Shown: in pieces, positions 1 through 9,580 of the stretch
Layout of the letters: every line of letters begins with the position of its first letter
Position numbering within the stretch: the first letter of the stretch is position 1
Made by a program: the position numbers and the translations under genes
Assembly (NCBI GenBank): GCA_024362935.1
Contig: JANCRA010000006.1
Coordinates: 29,939,924-30,003,923, forward strand
DNA: 64,000 nucleotides
Source of the DNA: Setophaga petechia
Lineage: Eukaryota; Chordata; Aves; Passeriformes; Parulidae
Direction: 5' to 3'
The notes under the pieces: generated by a model
What the model was told of the DNA's origin: nothing
What the model saw: only the letters and a program-made list of their open reading frames with translations
The model's database searches: none

Positions 1-136
1 CTCCAAGGAGATGTCTGCCTTCTCTGACTTCCCCTTCCCTGAGCACTTCCCCGTGTTCCTGCCCAATGCCCTGCTCCTGGACTACCTCCGGCGCTACACC
101 GAGCACTTCGGCCTGCGCGAGCACATCAGGTTTGGG
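1..136 (+). CDS. FMO1: FMO1-like second coding exon, 3' part
   Basis: The exon is cut by the window edge; the frame begins at base 2 (S-K-E-M-S-A-F). It encodes the [10 protein letters not shown] block and ends in HIRFG at a GTGAGT donor in phase 0. The equivalent FMO4 exon (11019-11207) is 189 nt, so about 53 nt are missing upstream. Confidence 0.88.
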
Positions 137-3100
137 GTGAGTGATGGGTGCCCTGCCCTGCTACCCACCCACCCTGGGTGCCCATGGGGACCTGGGGTGT
201 TTTTGGGGTCCTCATCAGAGGAGAAATTGATGAACCTGTCTCTATGTTCTTAGAAGGCTGATATATTATATTATATTATATTATATTATATTATATTATA
301 TTATATTATATTATATTATATTATATTATATTATATTATATTATATTATATTATATTATATTTTGTATTTTATTTTTATTATATTTTATTATATTGGGTT
401 TTATTATATTTTATATTATATTATATTATATTATATTATAGTATAGTATATTATACTACATTATATTATAGTATATTATATTTTTATAATTTTTATATTT
501 TATTATATTTTTATCATATTTTATTATAGCATTTTATCATATTTTATTATATTGTATTTTTATTATATTGTATTTTTATTATATTATATTTTAATTATAT
601 TATATTAATGAATGCTATACTAAACCATACTAAAGAACAGAGAAAGGATACAGCCAGAAGGCTACAAAGAATGATAATGAAAACTCGTGACTCCTTCCAG
701 AGTCCTCACACAGCCTGACCATGATTGGTCATTAAGTTAAAACAATTCACGTGAAACCAATCAAACAACCACCTGTTGGATAAACAGTCTCCAAACCACA
801 TCCCAAAGCAGCAAAACACAAGAGAAGCAATCAGATAACTATTGTTTTCCTTTTTCTCTGAAGCTTCTCAGCTTCCCAGGAGAAAAAACTCCCGCTGACG
901 GGATTTTTCCAGAAAATATGACAGTGACAGTGACTTTGCTCACTCCCACATTTCAGAGCACCGTTGTCAGCATCCGGAAGCGCCCTGACTTTGCCAGCAC
1001 GGGCCAGTGGGATGTGGTCACGGAGGCAGGGGGGCAGCAGACATCACACGTCTTTGATGCTGTTATGGTTTGCAGTGGCAGTTTCTCACAGCCATCCCTC
1101 CCCCTGCAGTGTTTCCCTGGTATGATGTACAAGGAAATGTTGTTACCTGCTTTAGGGGCTGGGGAGGGAAGATTTAGGGGTTATCTGGGGGAAATCCTTC
1201 CTTTCTTTTCTTGTTTCTGCTTTCCAAACCTGCTGGTATTGACAGCAATACCTTCCTGTGCTTCAGCAGCTTTGTCTTTGAGACCCCAATTTGGAGAGGC
1301 AGCACCAATTAATTCTGTGTGCATGGGATGGAGGGCTGGACCTCCCTGAGACCCTGGTGGCCACAGATTGCACTTCCTTGCTCTTACCATCAGGATTGCT
1401 TTTTTCCACCAGTTCTCCCAGCAGAATCCACAAATGCTGGAGTGCTCCAGAGCTCTGTTTGTTTTTCCCCGAGGCATCGAGAGGTTCCAAGGGCAGTACT
1501 TCCACAGCAGGCAGTACAAGCACCCTGACCTGTTCCAGGGCAAGCGTGTCCTCGTGGTGGGCATGGGCAACTCGGGAGTGGACATCGCCGTGGAGGCCAG
1601 CCGGGTCGCTGCCAAGGTGCCACCACCCTGCCACCCCAGGCCTCTGGGGACAGGGACACTGGGGACTGCGGTTATTCATTGTTGTGGTGGTGGTGTGGGT
1701 TTCAGGATGAGGTGGGAGAGGAGAATTGACTCCAAGTTCTCAGAGGGCTATTATATTATATTATATTATATTATATTATATTATATTATATTATATTATA
1801 TTATATTATATATACTAAAACTATTGTGACAGTGCCATCTGTGATGGTGTTCACAGGGGTTTTCAGGTTGGGGAAGAGACAATGATCTGACTCCATGTTT
1901 CAGAAGGCTTGATTTATTATTTTATTATATATATATTACATTAAAACTATACTAAAAGAATAGAAGAAAAGGTTTCCACAGAAGGCTAGCTAAGAATAGA
2001 ATAGAAAAGAATGATAACAAAGGTTTGTGGCTCAGCTCTCTGTCCGAGCCAGCTCACTGTGACTGGCCATTAATTACAAATATCCAACATGGGCCAATCC
2101 CAGATGCACCTGTTGCATTCCACAGCAGCAGATAATCAATGTTTACATTTTGTTCCTGAGGCCTCTCAGCTTCTCAGGAGGAAAAATCCTAAGGAAAGGA
2201 TTTTCCATAAAAGATGTCTGTGACAAACTATGCTAAAGAAAGAGAAAGGAGACATCAGCAGGCTAGACAAGAATGAATAAAAACCCATGACAGACTCACA
2301 GAGTCTGACAGAGCTGGCTGTAATTGGCCATTAATTAAAAACAATTCACATGTTGGGTAAACAATTCTCTAAATTACATTCCAGAGGAGCAAACATGGAG
2401 AAGCTGAGGCTTCCCAGGAGAAGAAATCCTGGCAAAGAGATTTTTCATAAAATATCACAGTAACAGGGGACAGTAGCTCAGTGTGCTGTCATCACAAACA
2501 GTCTTTCTGAGCCTGAATTTTTTGGTCAAAAAGCTACCTTGAAAGCAAGCTGGTTTTCCTCTTGTTTCACCTCCATCACCAGCAGCCAGGAGAAATTAAA
2601 GATGCTCTTGGTGCTTTTCCATCCACAGCTGTCTGCGCCGTGCCCCTCTGAGTTTCTTTACAAAGGAAAAGCAGCAAATTCATCTCCTGAAGCATTGGTT
2701 CTTCTCTTGCAGGTGACCATTAGCACCACTCGAGGAGCCTGGCTGCTCAGCCGTGTGTTTGAGCACGGCTACCCATGGGATATGATTTTAAACACTCGCC
2801 TGATGAGCCTGATCAAAACCAACCTCCCCGGACCCCTTTCATGGTGGTTGATTAATTATAAGGTGAACCAGTGGTTCAACCATGAAAACTATGGCCTTCA
2901 GCCAGAGAACAGGTACTTCTTGGTGGTCCCCATCCCGTGCTGATGGGCTTGTGGTGTGGGCAGGGGGAGATGTTCAGCAAGAAGCACCAACCAATGCCCA
3001 GAGTGGGGTGATCTCCAACGGGGAGGAGAAAATAAGCTGTAGCTCCCTTAAGTGGTGAAAGATTGGCAAGCTGGAAAAGCCCAGGAAGGCCCAGAGGAGA

Positions 3101-5808
3101 GTCTCTGGGTAAAGAGGAGAAGGAAGGCTTAAAGCATGGATTAGTTCTGGAAAAAGATGATTTGAAGAGTAACTGAGTGAGGGTAATAAGGCGACAGGAG
3201 ATGTCTGTGAATCACGCTGTGGGACAGGGTGACATTGGTGACACGTGTCATTGCCTGGAGGTGGGAGGCAGGGCTGTTTGCTCAGAGAAAATGAGACCAG
3301 GAGGTGTGAGCTGGTGGGAGGAGGAGCAGGGGAGCAGCAAGGCTTGTTTGTGGTGCCCCACTCTCAGAGGCCCTGGCTCTCCACAGCTGGCTGGTGCGGG
3401 AGCCCGTGCTGAACGATGATCTCCCGAGCTACATCCTGACAGGCAGGATCACCATCAAGCCAGGTGTGAAGGAGTTCAAGGACAACTCAGTCCTTTTCCA
3501 CAACTGCCCTGAGGAGGAGCCCATCGATATTGTCGTTTTCTGCACGGGCTACACCATCTCCTTCCCCTTCCTGGAAGAATCCATCGTCAGGGTGGAGAAC
3601 AAGCACGCGTCCCTCTACAAATACGTGTTCCCACCCCAGCTGCAGAAGCCCACCCTGGCTGTCCTCGGGCTGATTAAGCCCTTTGGAGCCATCATGCCCG
3701 TGGCAGAGATGCAGGCACGCTGGGTGAGCCGTGTCTTCAAAGGTAGGGGAGCAAATGTGAACCCTCCTGCGCCCCAAAATGCAGCTCAGACAAAACTGGA
3801 CAAGGTTTATCCCTTCACCCAGGGAGATCCCAGAGCTGAGATGTTCAGAGTGGACAAGGGAGCATTTCCAAGGCTCAGACTTCCCAAGATATTTCACTTC
3901 AGCTAAGCTACAGCAACATGAGTGAGGAAAGAAACCTACTGGTGTTTTGTTTGGGGTCTTTAATAAAAATAGTAAGAATAACCTCATGGAGGGCTGGATC
4001 AGGACTACTCCACAGGCATCAGAAGCTCTGGGTTTTCTCTTTGGGGTGATCCTCTCTGGGGCTTGCACAGCCCATCTGCCCCCACATCACCTGCCTGTGC
4101 CCTGACAGCACACATCTGTGAGAGCAGGAGGAGGTGTGGGTGAATTTGGAATACTGGAGGGCTGGTTTTGGGCAGGGCTGCAGCACTGCCAAATAAACTG
4201 CCTGCAGTGAGAGTTTCCTGCCCTCCCAGGGAAGGGATTCCCACATTTTGCACCACTGAGTGAGTTCACAGTTCCCCCCCAGGAGTTAAACTCTGCAGAA
4301 CACTCTCCTCTCTCTTCCAGGCTTGTGTCAGTTGCCTCCCCAGGCTGCCATGGAGAAGGAAGTAAATGAGCAGAAGAAAAACCAAATCCAATGGTAAGTC
4401 ATTCCCCAGAGCCCCAAAGGTTTTTTGGTGGATTGAAAAACCTCTGGAGTTCTTGGGGCTCTCACTCTGTGCCTGTTCCCTGCAGGCATGGCAGAGGAGA
4501 GGGGAGGATTCCTGGATCCAGCTTCCCCCTTTACTCACTTGCAAAGAGCCAATGTAACCTTTGATTTAACACTGATATTTTGCCTGTTGGTGACAGCAAT
4601 AACTTAATTCAGGGTACTCAAGCCTATGGGAGTTGGGGAAGAACACCAGGATCCCCAGGGACTGAGAGATAAAATGGCAGAGAAATTAATGGTAATAAAT
4701 GAAAAGTAATTCATCAGAGGGGGGGAAAACCAACCCACAACCAGCGAGGTGTACACACAGATTGTCTCAGCTCACAGCATGGAGACCTGCCTCACTGTGA
4801 ACAGGTGTCTGAGCACACTGGTGTGTGCTTCACAGGCAGCCAAAAGGCTGAAAAGGATTAGGGAATGAATGAGCCAATCCCAGGAAACTGGGTGGTAGAT
4901 AAATCCATGGCTCACTTAAATAGCTATAGGAGAAAAGGTATAGGAGAGGGAAGTACAGAATTACACAGAATATAATACAAGGTGAAGTGGGTATGGGCTT
5001 TTGCAGACCTCTGAAGGTGGGACATGAAGCTGTGAATTCTGCAGAGAAGGTGAACTGGGAGCAATTCTCCAAGCCACTGTGTATTCTTGCAATATTTGGT
5101 GGAAATGAACATGTGGGATACTAAAGGGTGCCACCTTTCTCATGCTGCACATGACTTTTCTGCAAAAAACAAAGGGATTTGGGTTGTAGGGGATTTTGGT
5201 TTGCTTGCTTTGAAAAAGACCCCAAACTGTTAACCAAAGTCTGCCAACAAAGATTCACCAAGGGGAAGGGGAGGAGCAGGTGCCACTTGTGAGTGAGGAT
5301 GGGAAAGATTGACCGGAGCCAGCATCACTCTACAGGAGCTGTGTGGGGGCCAGGATTTGTGTCCCAGGTTCCCACCAAGGATGCAGAGGATGTCCCCCCC
5401 CATTTCCTCTAAGCCCTGCTGACACCAATCTTCCTCCTGCCTCTTTCTCTTCTCTGATCATTCAGGTTTGGTCTGACCTTTGATGAAGTGCTCAAAACTG
5501 AGTGGCTGGTCTACCTGGACACCCTGGCCTCCTTCATTGGTGCCAAGCCCAGCGTGCTGGGGCTGCTCTGCACAGACCCAAGGCTGGCTCTCACCATCTT
5601 CTTTGGGCCCTGCTCCCCCTACCAGTACAGGCTGGGGGGTCCTGGGCGCTGGCAGGGGGCACGGCAGGCCATCCTCACCCAGTGGGACCGTGTCCTGAAG
5701 CCCACCAGAACACGAGTTCCTGCTGGCTCCTCCAGCTCTTTGCTGTCTCTCCTGACTGTGGTGGGATTCCTCCTGCTCCTGGCTGCTGTGATTTTTGGTT
5801 TCTGTTGA
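1..5808 (+). CDS. FMO1: FMO1-like flavin-containing monooxygenase, 3' seven coding exons
   Basis: Joined coding segments are 1-136, 957-1119, 1474-1616, 2713-2912, 3387-3742, 4321-4393 and 5466-5808, all with GT/AG junctions and matching phases. FMOs are ER-bound FAD/NADPH enzymes that oxygenate nitrogen and sulfur centres of xenobiotics. Visible motifs are the FMO signature [11 protein letters not shown] (1486-1518), the NADPH-binding GMGNSG, a variant FATGY motif reading FCTGY, the conserved [12 protein letters not shown] block near the C-terminus, and a hydrophobic C-terminal anchor. Exon lengths 163, 143, 200, 356 and 73 are the standard FMO set. The family is certain. The FMO1 assignment rests on remembered resemblance (for example EEPIDI, ASLYKY, LQKPTLA) and on position before FMO4 and PRRC2C. 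The 5' end, with the FAD GxGxxG exon, is outside the window. The stop codon lies in an LTR (see 5803-6471). Confidence 0.8.
175..930 (-). mobile_element. Family B LTR inflated by a TTATA microsatellite
   Basis: Fills nearly the whole intron between the second and third coding exons. The right part (about 600-930) is similar in the antisense direction to the LTR at 38695-39088: shared blocks include the short tract before the AT-rich region, a run resembling TGATTGGTC, and the terminal TTCTCAGCTTCCCAGGAG. The left edge near 175 is approximate and no target duplication was resolved. The central AT-rich part has expanded into TTATA repeats. Confidence 0.6.
258..610. repeat. (TTATA)n microsatellite with degenerate AT-rich tail
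   Basis: A nearly pure pentanucleotide TTATA runs from about 262 to 360, then decays into TATTTTAT-type AT-rich sequence to about 610. It lies at the place where related LTRs have their TATATATA/AATAAA segment, so it probably arose from that segment. Confidence 0.9.
957..1119 (+). CDS. FMO1: FMO1-like third coding exon (163 nt)
   Basis: The acceptor CCACATTTCAG precedes [12 protein letters not shown]. The exon includes TGQWDVVTE and [10 protein letters not shown] and ends in FP plus the first base of a Gly codon at donor GTATGA. Length equals the FMO4 counterpart. Confidence 0.92.
1120..1473. other. FMO1-like intron, no further feature seen
   Basis: 354-bp intron between the third and fourth coding exons. 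Open frames here on both strands (for example 1181-1615 minus) are shadows of the flanking exons. I see no repeat or conserved element. Confidence 0.6.
1474..1616 (+). CDS. FMO1: FMO1-like fourth coding exon, FMO signature and NADPH motif
   Basis: 143 nt. It carries FxGxxxHxxxY ([11 protein letters not shown]) and the NADPH Rossmann motif GMGNSG. It ends VAAK at a GTGCCA donor. In FMO4 this same junction became a minisatellite. Confidence 0.93.
1751..1812. repeat. (TTATA)n microsatellite
   Basis: About twelve pure TTATA units inside the left half of the split LTR. This is the same motif and the same relative LTR position as the tract at 258-610. Confidence 0.9.
1825..2225 (-). mobile_element. 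Solo LTR (family B), nested, perfect 6-bp TSD
   Basis: 401 bp, TGTGACAG...CTGTGACA, antisense to the gene. It is flanked by perfect 6-bp duplications AACTAT at 1819-1824 and 2226-2231. Its reverse complement matches the LTRs at 38695, 39298 and 50435, including GATTATCTGCTGCTGTGGAA. A 6-bp duplication suggests a class II (ERVK-like) origin; that class is inference. Confidence 0.85.
2713..2912 (+). CDS. FMO1: FMO1-like fifth coding exon (200 nt)
   Basis: The acceptor CTTCTCTTGCAG precedes [16 protein letters not shown]. The exon includes [11 protein letters not shown] and [12 protein letters not shown] and ends in phase 2 at GTACTT. The 200-nt length is canonical. Confidence 0.92.
2913..3386. 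other. FMO1-like intron, no feature seen
   Basis: 474-bp intron between the fifth and sixth coding exons; no repeat, RNA gene or unusual structure noticed. Confidence 0.55.
3387..3742 (+). CDS. FMO1: FMO1-like sixth coding exon (356 nt)
   Basis: Begins with the last base of a split Ser codon, then [13 protein letters not shown]. It carries [23 protein letters not shown], where the family FATGY motif reads FCTGY, and ends VSRVFK plus a split Gly at GTAGGG. Confidence 0.92.
3743..4320. other. FMO1-like intron, no feature seen
   Basis: 578-bp intron between the sixth and seventh coding exons. Minus-strand open frames here (3487-4068, 4005-4256) have no coding character. Confidence 0.55.
4321..4393 (+). 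CDS. FMO1: FMO1-like seventh coding exon (73 nt)
   Basis: Acceptor CTCTCTTCCAG. Encodes (G)[19 protein letters not shown] and ends inside the Trp codon at GTAAGT. The 73-nt length is canonical for FMO genes. Confidence 0.9.
4394..5465. other. FMO1-like intron, no feature seen
   Basis: 1072-bp last intron; I recognised no repeat or conserved element. Confidence 0.5.
5466..5808 (+). CDS. FMO1: FMO1-like last coding exon with membrane anchor
   Basis: Acceptor GATCATTCAG. Encodes [11 protein letters not shown], then [17 protein letters not shown], the [12 protein letters not shown] block and [12 protein letters not shown] hydrophobic tail of about 17 residues, [15 protein letters not shown], is followed by Cys and TGA. 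The last two codons (5803-5808) fall inside a solo LTR that begins at 5803. Confidence 0.92.
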
Positions 5809-6471
5809 AGATTGCAATGCAAGATGTTTTCCATTTCCATCTGTATGGCAGATTACCTTTGTCAAGTGGGCAGTTTGCCTTATCTCTCTCTTTGAGTGAC
5901 CACACTCACACCTCCCTCTGGGGGAGCATCTGCTGATAACAGCTACTGAATGTCACTGCATGGCTGATAAGAACTACAGCATCCCATTGGGAGATGTGAG
6001 CCCAGAGGGAGGAGCCAAGCATTGCTACCCAGACAGAATCCAGAGGTTTTTCAGACACCAGCAGTTTCTCCACAGGATTCCCCAGAGGAACAGCAGCTGC
6101 CTCTCCCACTGGATCTTCAGAGGAAGAATCCATCCTTCTCTACAGGACCCCCTTGCTCCAGCAGAGCCACCCCTGACACTCCAGCAGGGCTGCAGCCACA
6201 ATTCCAATGGGACTGCCACCAACACCCTGACCCACAGGGTGTCAGGTTGGGTTCTGACTCTGTCAGTGTTGTTGCATTGTTTATTTTATCCTTTATTCTT
6301 TTTCTTTTTCCCTATTAAAGAACTGTTATTTCCTGCTCCCATATTTTTTGCCTAAGAGCCCCTTAATTTAAAATTTATAGCAACTGGGAGGGGTGAGGAG
6401 GGTTTACATCCTCCATTTCAGGGGAGGCTCCTGCCTGCCTTAGCAGACTCCTGTCTTTCCAAACCAAGACA
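5803..6471 (-). mobile_element. Solo LTR (family A) supplying the FMO1-like stop codon
   Basis: 669 bp, TGTTGAAG...CCAAGACA on the + strand, flanked by perfect 5-bp duplications GTTTC at 5798-5802 and 6472-6476. It is highly similar to the reverse complement of 17444-18114. The element's first six bases, TGTTGA, are read as Cys-stop by the FMO frame. A 5-bp duplication is typical of ERVL-type and some other avian ERVs; class assignment is inference. ATTAAA occurs on the + strand near 6313. Confidence 0.88.
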
Positions 6472-6830
6472 GTTTCTTATATCTTTTAGAATGTGTTTGT
6501 TTGGGTTGTTTTGTTTTTTTTTTTTTGTCCTGAGGGATTTTATCTCAGGTCAGACAGCCCCACAGGACTGGGGAAAAGGATTTCAGTAGATGGCAACAAA
6601 CTTTAATCTGCAACCTGCAGCATAAACCTCCCTCTGCTCCAGCCCAACCCCAAGCCCAGCTTTGCAGACCTCATTAACCAGGGATGGCAGCCTTGCCCAA
6701 GTGTATTTTGCCCCTCTGCTGCCAGGAGCAGAGCAGGGATTGGTGCCACAATTGTGCCTGGATCACACGAGACAGGGTGAAGAGAGGACAAGACCAGCAA
6801 AAGTGGTGGTGTGTCCCAGGAGCAAGAATT

Positions 6831-6908
6831 GTCTGGGAAAATATTGCTGTGATTATCTATCACAGGAATTATCTGGGAAAATGTTGCTGTGATTATCTAT
6901 CACAGGAA
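6831..6908. repeat. Two-copy 40-bp tandem repeat
   Basis: TGCTGTGATTATCTATCACA occurs at 6845-6864 and 6885-6904, period 40. Each copy contains the near-palindrome TGTGAT...ATCACA. Confidence 0.8.
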
Positions 6909-7138
6909 TTACCTGGGCTGTGTGCACAGGTCAGGCTGTCCCCTTCTCCAAACCTAAACACTGCAACCCCAAAATCCCAGTTGGGGTTGAATTGGTGCAT
7001 CTTTCCAGCTGTTTGGGAAGATTCCAGGTTTGTCCCACAGGAACTTGTGGGGCTGAGCACTCCTGGCTTCTCTTCCCTGCATGCCCCACCTCTGGACAAT
7101 CCTGAGGCTTTGTTTTGTGCGTGGAGAGACTTTAAATG

Positions 7139-7144
7139 AATAAA
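7139..7144 (+). terminator. Possible polyadenylation signal AATAAA
   Basis: AATAAA about 1.3 kb after the FMO1-like stop codon and beyond the LTR, so it could be the ancestral host signal. Context alone does not prove use. Confidence 0.3.
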
Positions 7145-8900
7145 ACCTCAGTGGCTGTGGCAGGAGTGTGCTGCAGATGCCTCCCTGTGCTTTCCTGGTG
7201 TGCATGGCAAGAGCTGGGGGACAGAGGCTGTGTCTGAGTGGGGCTGTGCCCCCAATTGCTGTGGGCAGCTCACCAGGCTGGGGCTCTCAGGGCTCTCCCT
7301 GACTGCCCAAAATAAGGCTGCACATGCTCCCTGTCCCACATCCACGCTGTCTGCTGGCCAAGGGAGCGTGTTCTGCTCATCTCCTGGGGATGCCAAGGGA
7401 ACACAAGCCCAGCACAGGCACCACAAAAGGATCAGGACAGCCCCACGCCGCTGCCTGGGCTGGAGCAGGGACAAGTTACAGCGTGGGAGTCCTTGCAAGC
7501 AAGATCCCTTTGGAATTATCTCTGAATTTTCACCTGGCACTGCCCCAGGGAGGTTGAGAATTTTCTTTAAGCCCACAGGGCGGGGGAATGCAGGTGTAAA
7601 GGTCAGTGAAGCAAGAGCTGTGGCTGTGCCTGGACTTCAGCCTTCCCTTGCAATCCACGGCCAGAGGAACTCAAGGGAAATTCGGAGAGGGCAGAGCAGC
7701 GAAGGCACAGCACCGTCCTGCAAGGTTTGCTCCTCAATTCTCTTGGGTGGCTTTGGCAGGGTTTAAAAGTGGGCAGACAGCTCTCCAGGGTTTTGGCATT
7801 CACTGCTGGCTTTGCCTTGCTGTTGGTGGGGGGAGAGGGGTGTTGCAGGGAGCCTCTGGAGTAAATCCTTTAAAAACTTTTCCATCTGCAGGCAGTGCTG
7901 GAAAAGTGGGGTGGCTTGAGCACCCTGAGCTTGCCTGGCCTTTCCTGAAGTCAAGGAAGGCTCCAGAAACGAAGCAGGCAGCTGTGGGCATGTCCTGCCC
8001 TGTTCCTGCAGATCAAGGAGTGGCTCAGGCAGGGCTTGTGGATGCCAAAGGGGTTGTTTTGCACCTCCCTCATTTTTTCCCTGGCTTTCTTCAGTTTCCT
8101 CCAGTTTCTATTTATGTTAATTTACTTTTTGACACAAAATCGATAGAAAAAATTATAAATTACTCTTTCTGCAGACTCTGCAGTAGTGGTATTTCTTATC
8201 TAATCAAAGTTCATGTGGGTTCATTTTTTCCTAGTTTCTTTGCTTTCCAGTCAAGCTCTGTGCAGCTCAGTTTACACACTCCAGCTTTGAGTTCCTCCCA
8301 TTTATCCCCAGCGTTTCCCGGGTTCCTTACCTTTTGTATATCCTGTAATCCCAGCCTTGCTTTCACAGAGCTGTCTAACTTCTGAATGGCTGCGCCCTGC
8401 TCCTGCTCAGTCAGGCATTGCTTTGCTTTTTTCCCTCTTTTTAAACCCTTCTTGCTTTCAAGAGATTGCTCTTTAATGGGAAGTTAAAAAGGAAAGCGTG
8501 AAAACGAGCCAGCTTAGCTGGAGTTGGTTCTCCCAAAGATTTCAGGATGATCAGGCAGAAGAAGATAGCTGCAACCTCCTTGCATGCCCTGGTTTGGGCT
8601 GGAAAAGAGAATAAATTGAAGCAGCAGAACAGTGAGGTTTAAAAGTGCCTCCTTTTTCACCCCATGGAGGAGGGAGGTTCCTGGACCCCCAGAGTGGGTT
8701 TGGGAGGTAAAGAGCAGGATCTGTGCACCAGCAGCTGGCTGTGGGGTTCTCCCAGGACAGTTTTCCTTCATGGACACCTGCAGCAGAGACCAGGGGTATT
8801 TTGGTGGGGATGGGAAGAAGGAATTGGCATTTCTGCTGATCCCTGGGCTGTTGTGTTTGCAGCTGCTGTCACACCAGCCTGTCACCTGCTGCAGGCCACC

Positions 8901-8981
8901 ATGGTCCGGCGTGTGGCCGTGGTTGGAGCTGGGGCTGGGGGCTTGGCCCCTGTCAAGTGCTGCCTGGATGAGGGGCTGATA
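8901..8981 (+). pseudogene. Truncated duplicate of FMO4 first coding exon (unit 1)
   Basis: Encodes [20 protein letters not shown] and CLDEGL with the intact FAD-binding GAGAGG loop, then runs into duplicated intron sequence and stops at 9113. There is no consensus donor after GL (GATAATG). Probably non-functional for full FMO. Confidence 0.8.
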
Positions 8982-9174
8982 ATGAGCAGGATCTGTGCCC
9001 AGCAGCTGACTGTGGGGTTCTCCCAGGACAGTTTTCCTTCATGGACACCTGCAGCAGAGAAGACCAGGGGTGTTTTGGCGGGGATGGGAAGAAGGAAATG
9101 GCGTTTCTGCTGATCCCTGGGCTGTTGTGTTTCCAGCTGCTGTCACACCAACCTGTCACCTGCTGCAGGCCACC

Positions 9175-9252
9175 ATGGTCCGGCGTGTGGCCGTGGTTGG
9201 AGCTGGGGCTGGGGGCTTGGCCCCTATCAAGTGCTGCCTGGATGAGGGGCTG
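9175..9252 (+). pseudogene. Truncated duplicate of FMO4 first coding exon (unit 2)
   Basis: Same 26-codon start as unit 1, with I for V in APIKC. Directly after CLDEGL the sequence reads GTAAAG, a plausible donor in phase 0. Unspliced, the frame ends at 9330. Confidence 0.78.
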
Positions 9253-9448
9253 GTAAAGAGCAGGATCTGTGCACAGCACTTGCACCAGCTGTGGGCTGTG
9301 GGGTTCTCCCAAGTCAGTTTTCCTTTATGACACCTGCAGCAGAGAAAACCAGGGGTGTTTTGGCGGGGATGGGAAGAAGGGACTGGCATTTCTGCTGATC
9401 CCTGGGTTGTTGTGCTTCCAGCTGCTGTCACACCTGCTGCATGCCACC

Positions 9449-9580
9449 ATGGTCCAGCGTGTGGCTGTGATTGGGGCTGGGGCTGGGGGCTTGGCCTCTG
9501 TCAAGTGCTGCCTGGATGAGGGGCTGGAGCCCACGTGCTTCGAGAGCAGCGAGGACATCGGCGGCGTCTGGCGCTACACG
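9449..9580 (+). CDS. FMO4: FMO4 first coding exon
   Basis: 44 codons, [14 protein letters not shown] to [10 protein letters not shown], donor GTCAGT in phase 0. The splice acceptor TGTGCTTCCAG at 9411-9421 leaves a 27-nt 5'UTR piece. It is the only one of three tandem copies with the complete exon. Confidence 0.9.

Larger units (their letters stand above)
1680..2465 (-). mobile_element. Older family B LTR split by a nested LTR
   Basis: The left fragment (about 1680-1824) has the GACTCC...CTCAGAGGGC segment and a (TTATA)n tract. The right fragment (2226 to about 2465) resumes with AACTATGCTAAAGAAAGAG and ends with CCCAGGAGAAGAAATCCTGG and ATCACAGTAACA. The two halves join across the LTR at 1825-2225. 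Outer boundaries are approximate. Confidence 0.65.
6477..8706. other. Intergenic region between the two FMO genes
   Basis: Contains a short T-run (6511-6526), a 40-bp duplication at 6831-6908, and a possible AATAAA at 7139-7144. Open frames of up to 259 codons (7606-8385) lack any recognisable domain and look accidental. No FMO4 promoter or noncoding exon could be identified. Confidence 0.5.
8707..9530 (+). repeat. Three-copy ~274-bp tandem duplication containing FMO4 first-exon starts
   Basis: Units start at about 8713, 8985 and 9259 with AGCAGGATCTGTG. The three ATGs are at 8901, 9175 and 9449, exactly 274 bp apart. Each unit carries intron sequence, a pyrimidine tract with AG, GCCACCATGG, and the first ~26 codons including the FAD loop. 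Units 1 and 2 break off after CCLDEGL into the next unit. Only unit 3 continues into [15 protein letters not shown]. Confidence 0.92.

Noticed and set aside
7606..8385. 259-codon + strand open frame between the FMO genes
   Set aside because: No recognisable domain, no splice or promoter context; probably accidental in GC-rich sequence.
8901..9252. Two additional complete FMO genes
   Set aside because: Only the first ~26 codons are duplicated, in 274-bp tandem units; no further exons exist for them.
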